Origin: a virus
Strand: one strand, 5' to 3'
Length of the DNA: 34,278 nt
Virus record (IMG/VR): IMGVR_UViG_3300030328_003943
Location: 1-34,278 of that record
Program-made: the position numbers and the translations under genes
Shown here: one piece after another, positions 7,038 through 15,920 of the stretch
Layout of the letters: every line of letters begins with the position of its first letter
How positions within the stretch are numbered: position 1 is the first letter of the stretch
The notes under the pieces: model-generated
What the model was told of the DNA's origin: nothing
The model's input: the letters and a program-made list of their open reading frames with translations, nothing else
The model's database searches: none

Positions 7038-10000
7038 TTATGCTAGTGCAATAGTTCTAAAATCTTTAAATTTAGGTGGATAAGCCTCATTTGTTCCACT
7101 ACACTCAATCTTAATTTGAAATCCTGTAAACTCTTCAGTATTATCCCAAGCAGTGAATTCATAATCCTTGAATTCATCAGTTCTACTTGCAGAAACAAAA
7201 GTATCAGGTTTTCCATTATTTAAATTAGAATCTACAACTTGCTTTTCAATATCAACATCCTTAAGATTATCATATCCAGGGAATAATCTATAAGACTGAT
7301 CAACTTCACTGGAATCTGGTTTAAATAATCTATAAAGAACTCTAAAATCAGCTGATGAATGTCTATATGCAGAAACTAAAACCTTAAGTGAAGTTGATGG
7401 ATTTTTCAAATTAACTTTTTGAGAAATATAAACTGCAGCATGTGGATCTCCAGTAATTTGATTAACTCTACTATCTTTAGCATAATTAGATACTGGTGAA
7501 TCTAATCTATTTCTCAATAATCTAAATGAACCAGTAGATAGATCTAACGCTGGTGATAAATTAGAATCACTAGACTTAAATTGGGCAACAAATGTAATAG
7601 ATTTATTCTTAGGTAAAGATGTTAATCTTACAGATTCATTGATTTCGGAACATAACAATCTTGGAGAACTTAATTTATTTAATTGATTAAATTCTACATC
7701 TTCATAACCTTGATCAATAAATGATGCTTCTGATCCACCATCACTAGTACCACTAACTGATCGCAATTGCCCTGTTATAGAAACATTATTGCTAGGTGCT
7801 AATATATTAAATGATGGAATAAATGAATCATATTGGAAGTTTTGTGTAGTAAATATTTCATCACCACCAGCAAATCCAGTTTCACTAAAACTTAATTGAT
7901 TAGTACCAGTAGATCTATTTTGAAGATTTTCTCTTCCTGTTCTTGGTACTTGTATATGATAGGTATCTATAGTTCTAAGTGCCTTCAAATCAGCATCAGA
8001 TGGTAAATCATGAGTTGTATTTATTCCAGTTAAAGAAACCCCATTAAACTCATATTTAGAACACTGAGACTCGTTTGGATGTGTATCTTGAGCAGATCCA
8101 CCATACCCTCTAGAACCAACTGAAAGAGTTCCTGTACCAATAGCATCATAGAAAATAATTTCTTGATTAATTTTTACATATCCTCTATTTGTAGAAATTC
8201 CTTCAAAAGTAGCAAATCCAGTAGTATCCGCAACAGATATTTGAGTATCATTAAATGCCAATTCAGCATTTAATTTTACTGGAACAGTGTTTGGTTCAAT
8301 ACCACTAATAGTAACTTTATTATTATCTGCTGTCAATCCATGATTGTAATGATTAACTTCTATAACATCACCTTCATATAATTTTTCAGAATTATATAAT
8401 GATGTTATAACTGTAGAAGCTGTTCCAGCAGATACTGGATTTTCATCCGTAGGAAGAGTATATAAAACTAGATAATCACTCGCAGTAAATTGTTGTCCTT
8501 TAACATTTGTCAAATAAAGAGTATCAACACCAGAAATAGCATCAACAGTCAATAAAGCACCTTCCCCTTTTTTATCATTCCCTAAATTACTAGTTGTAAC
8601 CCCAAGAACATCACCAACAGAATATCCATTTCCAGCAGCAGTTACAGTTATTGAACTAACTTGACCTTCTGCATTGGTATCAACAGTAGCTTGTGCACCA
8701 GTTCCAGATCCAGTAATATTGAATAATGGAACGCTAGTAAATGCTCCAGTTTGACTTGGTTTATATCCAGAACCACCATTACTAACACCTATAGTTCCTG
8801 AAATCTCACTTCCAACTTTTTCAATAATACCTGTTGGGTTTGTAGCAACTGCAGGAGCACCTGAAGCAGCAGCACTTATTTTTCTACCTGGTACTAACTT
8901 GGCAATAGTTGGTGCATGAGTTGTCTTTGTAATACCAACTTTAAGTTTCTTAGTATAACTTTTTATAGAATTAGGTAAAGATTTAAAGTTTAGATTTTTA
9001 GAACTTAACCTTGGATTATATAATGTTAAATCTGATGCTTGATTTGTTATAAAATCACACTTATAAAGAGTAAATTTAAGATCTTCTTCTTGAGATGCTG
9101 TCCAAATAGTTCCATTTTGTGATTTATATAAACTTCCACCAAGATATTGTGAATTCACAATAGATTGACTACCTTCACCAAGATTTCTAGTTGCCACAGT
9201 AGGTTCACCCATTCTAGAAATCCATACTTTATACTTAGTACTAGTAGGTGCTAAAAGAACTATTGCATACATTCTTCCAGGTTCCAAATAAATTGGTGAT
9301 GGGAACTTAACATTAGTTGCTACTGAACCATCTGCAGAAGTTTTGATAATAGATCCACCATTAACTTCTATTTGTGATGGATCCAATTCAACTTGAGCAA
9401 AATCTTGTACTATCCTATTAGTTGGAGTTCCTAATTCAGTGCTTCTAAGTTGAACTGTTATTTTTTCAGTTGGATCTTTCTCAAAGAAATATAAATCAAC
9501 TGAAGATAAAAATGCTCCAGTTTCATCTACAGTAAATGATTGTGCCAATGGGTCATCATCATCTACCCGTACTTCTACTACCCTTTCAACTATTCTAGTA
9601 ATAACAACAGGTGGTGGTGGAACAGGTCTTCTAATAACCGTAGTAACTAGTTCATATTCTTCTACTATACCACTTGTGTTATATACTGTTTGAGCTTGAC
9701 TAATTGAATCATCTCCTGGAGTTGGAGTTGAATTAGTAGAGTCTGATGTTAATTTAAAGGTCTTAGTTCCATTTGTAAATGTTAATGGTGGAACTGGATT
9801 TGCTAATGGATTTCTAAAGAAGAAAGAACCATTAAGGTCACCAACAGAATCTGCAAATAGTCTAACATCAGAAATTATTGCAACAGCTTTACTTGTTACA
9901 CCAATTAATTTCATACCATTGGTTATTCTACCAACGAATTCCCCTTGAGCATCTTCAGTTAATGATGCAATATCAACATTTAATATTGTTGATGATGCAG

Positions 10001-13000
10001 AATATGCTGATGGAATTGTAACTGATTGGTTATATGGATTGGTTCCATACTTAGTAGTTGGTGAATTATAAGTTCCTGTCTTATGATTTGGTTGAGCAAG
10101 TCTAAATGAAATTCTTCTGGTTCCAGGAGTTGAAATACCAGTAATAAATCCCTCAACAGTTTCTCCAACTTGGAATTGTCCTGTTGTCATTGCAATTTCA
10201 ATTAATTTAGGTATAATATCAATACCAGATTTTCCATCAAAAAATGTATGATAATTAGTAAATGGTTTTAAACCAGACGCATTAAATCCAACATTACGTG
10301 AACGAATATGTGTTTCTGGTCTACTACCAGTAAATATATTGTCAGTAACAGTTCTATCCTCATCACCTAAAACTACTCTTTGATCACCTTCAATAATTTC
10401 TGTTCTAGTCCAATTATCAGAAGCTGGATTTAACGTAACTCTACCTCTAAAAAGAATTACTTCAAAAGGATTTACATTTTCAACTCTAGATGCAAAAGTA
10501 TTTTCAATCCATGATTTTTCTGAATAATTTAAAGTAACTATATCACCTGTTTTTTGTACATTACTGTCTAATAAACTTAAGTTCTGAGAAAAATCTGCCG
10601 TATATAGATCATATCCACCAGATAATCCTGGTTCTGGTTTGAATGAATATCTATCTAATGGGACAATCATTTCACCATTTGTAGAATCAATATCCATTTT
10701 ATTATCTGGACTTTCAATATCCATTCTCTTATTATCTTTAAAATCATCAACAAAGAATCCAGACTTAAATCTATCTCCAGTTGCATCTTTAATCTGCAAA
10801 GTCTTTGTATCCAATTCAAGTAAAGATAAAGTAGTAACAATTTCTAGATTTTCAACTCTATCTTCAATTTTACCAATATCCCTCATAGTATATCTCTTAT
10901 TATCTACAAGAGATATTTTTATATTATTTGGATCATACAAATATGGTGGAAGTGATATGGTAGCAACATGCATTCCAGTATCAATAGTTGTAGGTGGTTT
11001 TGGATTTGATGAAGATACACCTTTAACTACAGTAAATATTCCTGAGGGATCAAGAACTAATTTATCAATTCTTGGAAGATAATAACTATATCCAATTACA
11101 GAATCTCCTTCTGGAGAAACAACTAAAGACGAAGTTGCTCCACTTCCATTAAATGCTCTAGTAGTAAATGAAAATGGTGATTTATCAGTATCAGTAAATT
11201 CAGATACTCTTGGTCTAAAGTCTAAAGTATCAGATGCTCGCAATTCATTTGCTAAAGTAGGAACATCATTAATAAATCTCTCTTTAGTATAAGAATCTAC
11301 AGTAAATACATCTCCAGTATCATCACTAGGAACTGTATAATGATTATAGATTACTAACAATCTTCTAGTTGGTGCAGAAACATTTCTCTTTCTTACCAAT
11401 CTAGAATAATCATAAAATTGTTCTTTCTGTCCTTTATCTAATGCAAATTTATCAGTTATATTTAAATATATTCCGAGAGTTATTTGTTGTAAAGTAGTAA
11501 CAATACCAGACTCTTCAAAAGTTATTAATTCACCAACAGTAAAAGTATTACTATTCAGATAAACAATCTCAATATCCTGTCCATTAGCATCTCTATTAAC
11601 AATCTGTGCAACTGCTTTACTTTCTGCACCAGTAATTTTTTCCCCTAATACTGTTGCAGTATTTAAAGATAATCCACTGACAAAACTTAATTTATCTAAT
11701 GTAGGATTAGAACCATCTTTTGATTCATATACAGCAACAACTTCAGCAACATCACAAACGTTTAATGATATTTCCTGATCTTCAATTCTTAAACCATAAA
11801 AATTATTTTGTGATAATCCATTAGTCACAGTAGACACACCAGAAATGGTCTTATCTACAGTTAATTGAGTACTTCTCTTATACTCTTTATTTTTTCTCTT
11901 AATTGAATTTTTTTCTATTGTAGCATTTACAACTACATTATTAGTCTGACTTAATTTTGATAATCCATTAAATACAACTTGATTTGATCCAGCTTGTAAA
12001 TCAAATTGATCTTTTGTTAAAGTCTCAGTTGTTCCATCATTGTAATGAATAGAGTACTTTTGTGTATCAAAATTATCAAAATATGCACTAGTTATTCCAG
12101 TTGGAAGGTTTAATGTTAATGTACCATTTCCATCTGTACTTTGATTTGTTATTTGATTAACTATTGCTAATTTTGATCCAGAAAGATTAACATCTGATAT
12201 ATTAGATTGTTCAATTGGAGTATAGAGTCCAGAATTATCAGTATCTACAATTTGAGGAGTAGCAATTGATAATGAAACATTAGTTGCTATTCCTATTGAT
12301 CCTGTAGCAATTCCTGTAACAGTGTCTATAGCACCAAGAACCATAGTTCTTCCATCAGGGGAAACACTATTAACTTTATTATAATTACTAGTCGTATTAA
12401 TACCAGTTTGATATCTAACAACAGAACCTGCTTTAATACCAGTAAATTTATTTCCAGCAGAAGTAACATTTCCACTACCATCAATATCAACAGTATCTGT
12501 TGGTGAAAAACCTTTAAGTGGTTTATTTACTAATACAGTATCAGCAATAAAATCTATACCCAATGTAGAATCTACATTTTGATATACTGATCGTATATCC
12601 TCAATTCCATAAACAGTTATTGCATTAATAGATCTAGAAACCTCTTCATTTTCATTTATTATAATAGCTTCACCAACAATAAATGAACCTGAAGTTTGAA
12701 CTAAATTCATAGTATTAGTACCACTGGCAGCAACATTTGCATATCCTGTAGCACCACTACTCTTACCTCTAATATATGAACTCTTAGGTAATTGTGCAGA
12801 AGTTAATGTATCATTAAAAGTTAATTTAGTATAAGTTTGGATATCATACAAATATAAATTCCACTGACTAGAAGCATCAGTATATGGAGTATTTCTCAAC
12901 CCATATGAATATACTCTAGCTTTTCCTATTTCTGCTCCAGTACCTGCATTTGTAGTAGAAAGAGCTCTTCTTTCAGCATGTAATGCTATATTTGAACCAT

Positions 13001-14243
13001 TACTTACATCTAAATTTATTAATGCTGAACCTTGTGGGTTGTCAACCCTAAGTAATGTTCCCATTTCAAATGGAACATTTACAGTACCTATAGTTTCAGT
13101 GTCTCTTGGTTTTTCTACATCTACAATAGTAGTTCCTGGTTTATCAACACGTTTTCCTTTAACATATGCAGTACCTGGTGATACTCTTACACACATTAAA
13201 TCATCAGATGGAGTACCTCCTTCTTCAGTAGATTGATTTGCTTGAAATATTCCTTCGTTTGAAATATTATCATTTAAGGAATTAGCAACTTCAACTTTAA
13301 AATTACCTAATGAATAATTACCAGACTCTTCAAATGTTCTTAATGCAAAATAGTCATCAATTATAGAATATGTTGAAGTATTCTGAATTTTCTTAATTTC
13401 ACCATTATCTACTCTAAGTAACTCAATAAAACTAGTATCATTAAAATCTGTTAGTGATTTTTTAGTTAAAGTTGTACTAATTTTTAATCTATCTGCACCT
13501 GGAGCAGCATAATTAGAGAATCCTTTTGCATTATCATATAATGATGGATCTTCATTTGATGAAACTATTGATTCTAAAACATTAAATCCAACTCTATATG
13601 AAGGTGTATTTGAATATGGATCTAAAACTACCCTATCATCAGAAACATCTACAAAATTACCTCTTATAAAATAGACTCCACTAGAAATTCCAACAGAACT
13701 ACCAGTTGCAGTAGCAGAAGATGATATTAAAGTGGCTACAGTATCTCCAATATCTATAGTAGTATTTCCATATACTATAGTTTCTTGTGATATTAAACTT
13801 TCACTATTTGTTAATTTACCTTCAGTATTATCATTATCTGATGTTAAATATTTTACAAATATTGTTATATCTGTAATATCACTAGAATCGGATGGTAACT
13901 TATAATCTAAAATTATAATAGTTACACCAGAGTTTTGTCCTTTAAACTTTTTACCTTTTAAATCATTCAGGTATAAAGAAATAGGTATTCCAAGATGATC
14001 AGATTCTAATTTTACTGAGAAATATTCATTATCATAAGTTATATTTCCAGGGATCACCATTGATCCTTCTTTAAATATATGTCTACCAAAAGATTCTACT
14101 TGATTTTGAAAAGTAGACTGAAGAGTAGTTAACTCTCTTGCTTGAACAGGTCTTCCTGGTCTGAATAAAACCTTATGATAATTATTTTCTACATTAAAAT
14201 CATCATAATACGGATTTATATTTAAATTAGTTTTTTGTGGCAT
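7038..14243 (-). CDS. Giant virion structural protein, DUF4815-type (baseplate/fibre)
   Basis: A 2401-residue structural protein. The N-terminus (NPYYDDFN, NYHKVLFRPGRPVQARELTT, then QNQVESFGRHIFKEGS, residues 9-62) is characteristic of the DUF4815 family of phage tail proteins, which probably extends to about residue 470 (GTAYVKGKRVDKPG). Further parts: a conserved region at about 1000-1250 ending in a helical/coiled segment (IGKIEDRVENLEIVTTLSLL); a proline-rich linker RRPVPPPPVV with an acidic VDDDDP at about 1540-1565; a beta domain starting DPLAQSFTVDETG; GSGY repeats and an IDxE-type module (about 1790-2065); and a conserved C-terminal domain (YISQKVNL ... RVLYRLF ... LFPGYDN). It stands where T4 has genes 9-12, so it probably supplies peripheral baseplate or fibre functions. 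I see no clear match to gp9-gp12. It starts 6 bp after gp8. Confidence 0.85.
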   Translation of the reverse strand: MPQKTNLNINPYYDDFNVENNYHKVLFRPGRPVQARELTTLQSTFQNQVESFGRHIFKEGSMVIPGNITYDNEYFSVKLESDHLGIPISLYLNDLKGKKFKGQNSGVTIIILDYKLPSDSSDITDITIFVKYLTSDNDNTEGKLTNSESLISQETIVYGNTTIDIGDTVATLISSSATATGSSVGISSGVYFIRGNFVDVSDDRVVLDPYSNTPSYRVGFNVLESIVSSNEDPSLYDNAKGFSNYAAPGADRLKISTTLTKKSLTDFNDTSFIELLRVDNGEIKKIQNTSTYSIIDDYFALRTFEESGNYSLGNFKVEVANSLNDNISNEGIFQANQSTEEGGTPSDDLMCVRVSPGTAYVKGKRVDKPGTTIVDVEKPRDTETIGTVNVPFEMGTLLRVDNPQGSALINLDVSNGSNIALHAERRALSTTNAGTGAEIGKARVYSYGLRNTPYTDASSQWNLYLYDIQTYTKLTFNDTLTSAQLPKSSYIRGKSSGATGYANVAASGTNTMNLVQTSGSFIVGEAIIINENEEVSRSINAITVYGIEDIRSVYQNVDSTLGIDFIADTVLVNKPLKGFSPTDTVDIDGSGNVTSAGNKFTGIKAGSVVRYQTGINTTSNYNKVNSVSPDGRTMVLGAIDTVTGIATGSIGIATNVSLSIATPQIVDTDNSGLYTPIEQSNISDVNLSGSKLAIVNQITNQSTDGNGTLTLNLPTGITSAYFDNFDTQKYSIHYNDGTTETLTKDQFDLQAGSNQVVFNGLSKLSQTNNVVVNATIEKNSIKRKNKEYKRSTQLTVDKTISGVSTVTNGLSQNNFYGLRIEDQEISLNVCDVAEVVAVYESKDGSNPTLDKLSFVSGLSLNTATVLGEKITGAESKAVAQIVNRDANGQDIEIVYLNSNTFTVGELITFEESGIVTTLQQITLGIYLNITDKFALDKGQKEQFYDYSRLVRKRNVSAPTRRLLVIYNHYTVPSDDTGDVFTVDSYTKERFINDVPTLANELRASDTLDFRPRVSEFTDTDKSPFSFTTRAFNGSGATSSLVVSPEGDSVIGYSYYLPRIDKLVLDPSGIFTVVKGVSSSNPKPPTTIDTGMHVATISLPPYLYDPNNIKISLVDNKRYTMRDIGKIEDRVENLEIVTTLSLLELDTKTLQIKDATGDRFKSGFFVDDFKDNKRMDIESPDNKMDIDSTNGEMIVPLDRYSFKPEPGLSGGYDLYTADFSQNLSLLDSNVQKTGDIVTLNYSEKSWIENTFASRVENVNPFEVILFRGRVTLNPASDNWTRTEIIEGDQRVVLGDEDRTVTDNIFTGSRPETHIRSRNVGFNASGLKPFTNYHTFFDGKSGIDIIPKLIEIAMTTGQFQVGETVEGFITGISTPGTRRISFRLAQPNHKTGTYNSPTTKYGTNPYNQSVTIPSAYSASSTILNVDIASLTEDAQGEFVGRITNGMKLIGVTSKAVAIISDVRLFADSVGDLNGSFFFRNPLANPVPPLTFTNGTKTFKLTSDSTNSTPTPGDDSISQAQTVYNTSGIVEEYELVTTVIRRPVPPPPVVITRIVERVVEVRVDDDDPLAQSFTVDETGAFLSSVDLYFFEKDPTEKITVQLRSTELGTPTNRIVQDFAQVELDPSQIEVNGGSIIKTSADGSVATNVKFPSPIYLEPGRMYAIVLLAPTSTKYKVWISRMGEPTVATRNLGEGSQSIVNSQYLGGSLYKSQNGTIWTASQEEDLKFTLYKCDFITNQASDLTLYNPRLSSKNLNFKSLPNSIKSYTKKLKVGITKTTHAPTIAKLVPGRKISAAASGAPAVATNPTGIIEKVGSEISGTIGVSNGGSGYKPSQTGAFTSVPLFNITGSGTGAQATVDTNAEGQVSSITVTAAGNGYSVGDVLGVTTSNLGNDKKGEGALLTVDAISGVDTLYLTNVKGQQFTASDYLVLYTLPTDENPVSAGTASTVITSLYNSEKLYEGDVIEVNHYNHGLTADNNKVTISGIEPNTVPVKLNAELAFNDTQISVADTTGFATFEGISTNRGYVKINQEIIFYDAIGTGTLSVGSRGYGGSAQDTHPNESQCSKYEFNGVSLTGINTTHDLPSDADLKALRTIDTYHIQVPRTGRENLQNRSTGTNQLSFSETGFAGGDEIFTTQNFQYDSFIPSFNILAPSNNVSITGQLRSVSGTSDGGSEASFIDQGYEDVEFNQLNKLSSPRLLCSEINESVRLTSLPKNKSITFVAQFKSSDSNLSPALDLSTGSFRLLRNRLDSPVSNYAKDSRVNQITGDPHAAVYISQKVNLKNPSTSLKVLVSAYRHSSADFRVLYRLFKPDSSEVDQSYRLFPGYDNLKDVDIEKQVVDSNLNNGKPDTFVSASRTDEFKDYEFTAWDNTEEFTGFQIKIECSGTNEAYPPKFKDFRTIALA

Positions 14244-14249
14244 TTTTCT

Positions 14250-15878
14250 TTAGAATTCCAGAATGATTTTAACGTCTTCTTTTTGTCTCGGATCTCGATT
14301 TATTAATTTTCTATTATCTAAATAAATTATTTCACCAGACCCTTTATTTATCTCAGCAAGAGCAATACCAGAATTAAATTCAACTCCCAAATCGATAATT
14401 TTGTTTCCAGTTGGATTTGTACTAATTCCATTAAAACTAGTTTCTATTCCAGAACTAAAACCACCACCAATTTTTTTAATTTGTTCGGTAGTTGATTGGA
14501 ATGTATAAATCTGACCTGTAGACTGATTACCAAGTCTAGTAATATTAGCAAAATCTGTTTGATCTCCACTTTCTGGATTAAAATATAAAGATCTATCTTG
14601 ATAATATTTCAAAACTGCACTTGTACTAACTCCTGATGTAATTACATCATAAGAAACGACATATCCATATGCAGTACCTATAGAAACAGAACCAGATTTA
14701 ATATCTTGATATATTCTATCTCCAGGTGTAATTGATCCACTTGGAGCGTCTAAGTAAAGAGCACCTACAGATGAAAATTGACTTTCAGTAAATGTTGATG
14801 AAGATCCAACTGCAGTTGGATTTTTAATAATTCCAATTTGTGCAAATTTTGTATCTATAGGAAAATCTTTTGTAGAATCATCAAATCTTGCATATACCAT
14901 AACTTTATCACCACCAAGTTCTTGGTATATGTCATAACCATGTCCTTTTGTAGGTGGTATGATTGGTATCAACTTTGCTGGTGTTGGTGGATTAGCAGCA
15001 AGAGGTGCTGTTGAAATTCCACTTAAATCAACAACACCATATGTATATCCTTGACCACCAGATGAAACAACTATATTATCAATAGAACTGTTTACAACAT
15101 CAATAATAACTTTACCATTAGAACCATCACCAACAATATTAAATTCTTGTCCTGTTATATCTGGATATCCACTTCCTGGATTATCTATCCATACCTTTTT
15201 AATTTGATTATTATTTACATCAGAATCAGAATTTTCTCTAACAGATACTATTTGAGAATCTGATGTACTTGACCAATCATTAGGAAGAGGTATATATTCT
15301 GTCGAATCAAATTTTATAATATCACTTGGAGAAACTGAAAATAAGAATTTCCAAATATAACCATCATCATTTGTACCTGATGCTCTAGAAGCTTCTAATC
15401 CAGTAAATAAAGGTTCATTTTGTGAAGGTTGTCCTTCTTTAGAAATAGTACTAATTCCAGTAGATCCATTATCAATACAAATATAAACATTATAATCTTT
15501 ATTTACAATAAAATAACTAGTATCATATAACTTAGATTTATCTGTTAATGGTGAAGGATTACTAATACTATAATCATGGCGATACATTTCATATCTAGAA
15601 CCTTGTGTCCATGTTCGTTTCTTGATAACTCTTCTAGCATTTGCAGGAGTAATCTTCTTACCAAAAATCATAGTATCAGTAACATGATTTTCATAATTGA
15701 TATTGTCTATAGGAGATTGTGGGCTAGAATCCCAATCTGTTTTTCTACCATAGGCACTTTGAATTCCAGGATTTACTAATCCCAAGAAAATATAATACGA
15801 ATTATTGGGATCAGTTATATCTCCCAAAAAATTACCAGCATTATTGATTCTAAATTGATCTGTTACAAGTGCGGCCAT
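14250..15878 (-). CDS. 8: Baseplate wedge protein gp8
   Basis: Wedge subunit of the baseplate that binds gp7, gp6 and gp10 in T4. The N-terminal part has the gp8 pattern (VTDQFRINNAGNFL, SYYIFLGL, DTMIFGKKITPANARRVIKKR, given here by its core PANARRVIKKR, YDTSYFIVNKDYNVYICIDN, DGYIWKFLFSVSP, EYIPLPNDW). The C-terminus GEIIYLDNRKLI ... EDVKIILEF aligns with T4 GEMIYMENRPPI ... EEINILFTF. Length is 542 residues against 334 in T4; at least part of the excess is a GSGY-type insert (VWIDNPGSGYPDI to GGQGYTYGVVD, about residues 228-291). It has its own TATAAATA box in the 42-bp gap after gp7 and is followed 6 bp later by the 2401-aa gene. A gene 7-8 order as in T4 supports the call. Confidence 0.9.
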   Translation of the reverse strand: MAALVTDQFRINNAGNFLGDITDPNNSYYIFLGLVNPGIQSAYGRKTDWDSSPQSPIDNINYENHVTDTMIFGKKITPANARRVIKKRTWTQGSRYEMYRHDYSISNPSPLTDKSKLYDTSYFIVNKDYNVYICIDNGSTGISTISKEGQPSQNEPLFTGLEASRASGTNDDGYIWKFLFSVSPSDIIKFDSTEYIPLPNDWSSTSDSQIVSVRENSDSDVNNNQIKKVWIDNPGSGYPDITGQEFNIVGDGSNGKVIIDVVNSSIDNIVVSSGGQGYTYGVVDLSGISTAPLAANPPTPAKLIPIIPPTKGHGYDIYQELGGDKVMVYARFDDSTKDFPIDTKFAQIGIIKNPTAVGSSSTFTESQFSSVGALYLDAPSGSITPGDRIYQDIKSGSVSIGTAYGYVVSYDVITSGVSTSAVLKYYQDRSLYFNPESGDQTDFANITRLGNQSTGQIYTFQSTTEQIKKIGGGFSSGIETSFNGISTNPTGNKIIDLGVEFNSGIALAEINKGSGEIIYLDNRKLINRDPRQKEDVKIILEF

Positions 15879-15896
15879 ATTACCAGCTTTTTTCTA

Positions 15897-15904
15897 TATT
15901 TATA
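15897..15904 (-). promoter_or_regulatory. T4-type late promoter box upstream of gp8
   Basis: Exact TATAAATA on the minus strand, followed by TAGAAAAAAG, ending 18 bp before the gp8 ATG at 15878. It lies in the short gp7-gp8 gap and would give gp8 and the 2401-aa protein expression independent of a transcript that must otherwise first cross 13.4 kb of gp7. Confidence 0.75.
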
Positions 15905-15920
15905 CTATTTTTAGGATGAT

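Noticed and set aside
10639-11082. 147-codon open frame on the plus strand
   Set aside because: It lies wholly inside the 2401-aa minus-strand gene, with no ribosome site or family match; it is a by-product of AT-rich codon use. The other plus-strand frames (such as 157-369, 1221-1436, 2997-3197, 6262-6468, 28918-29193, 33544-33753, 33969-34223) were rejected for the same reason.
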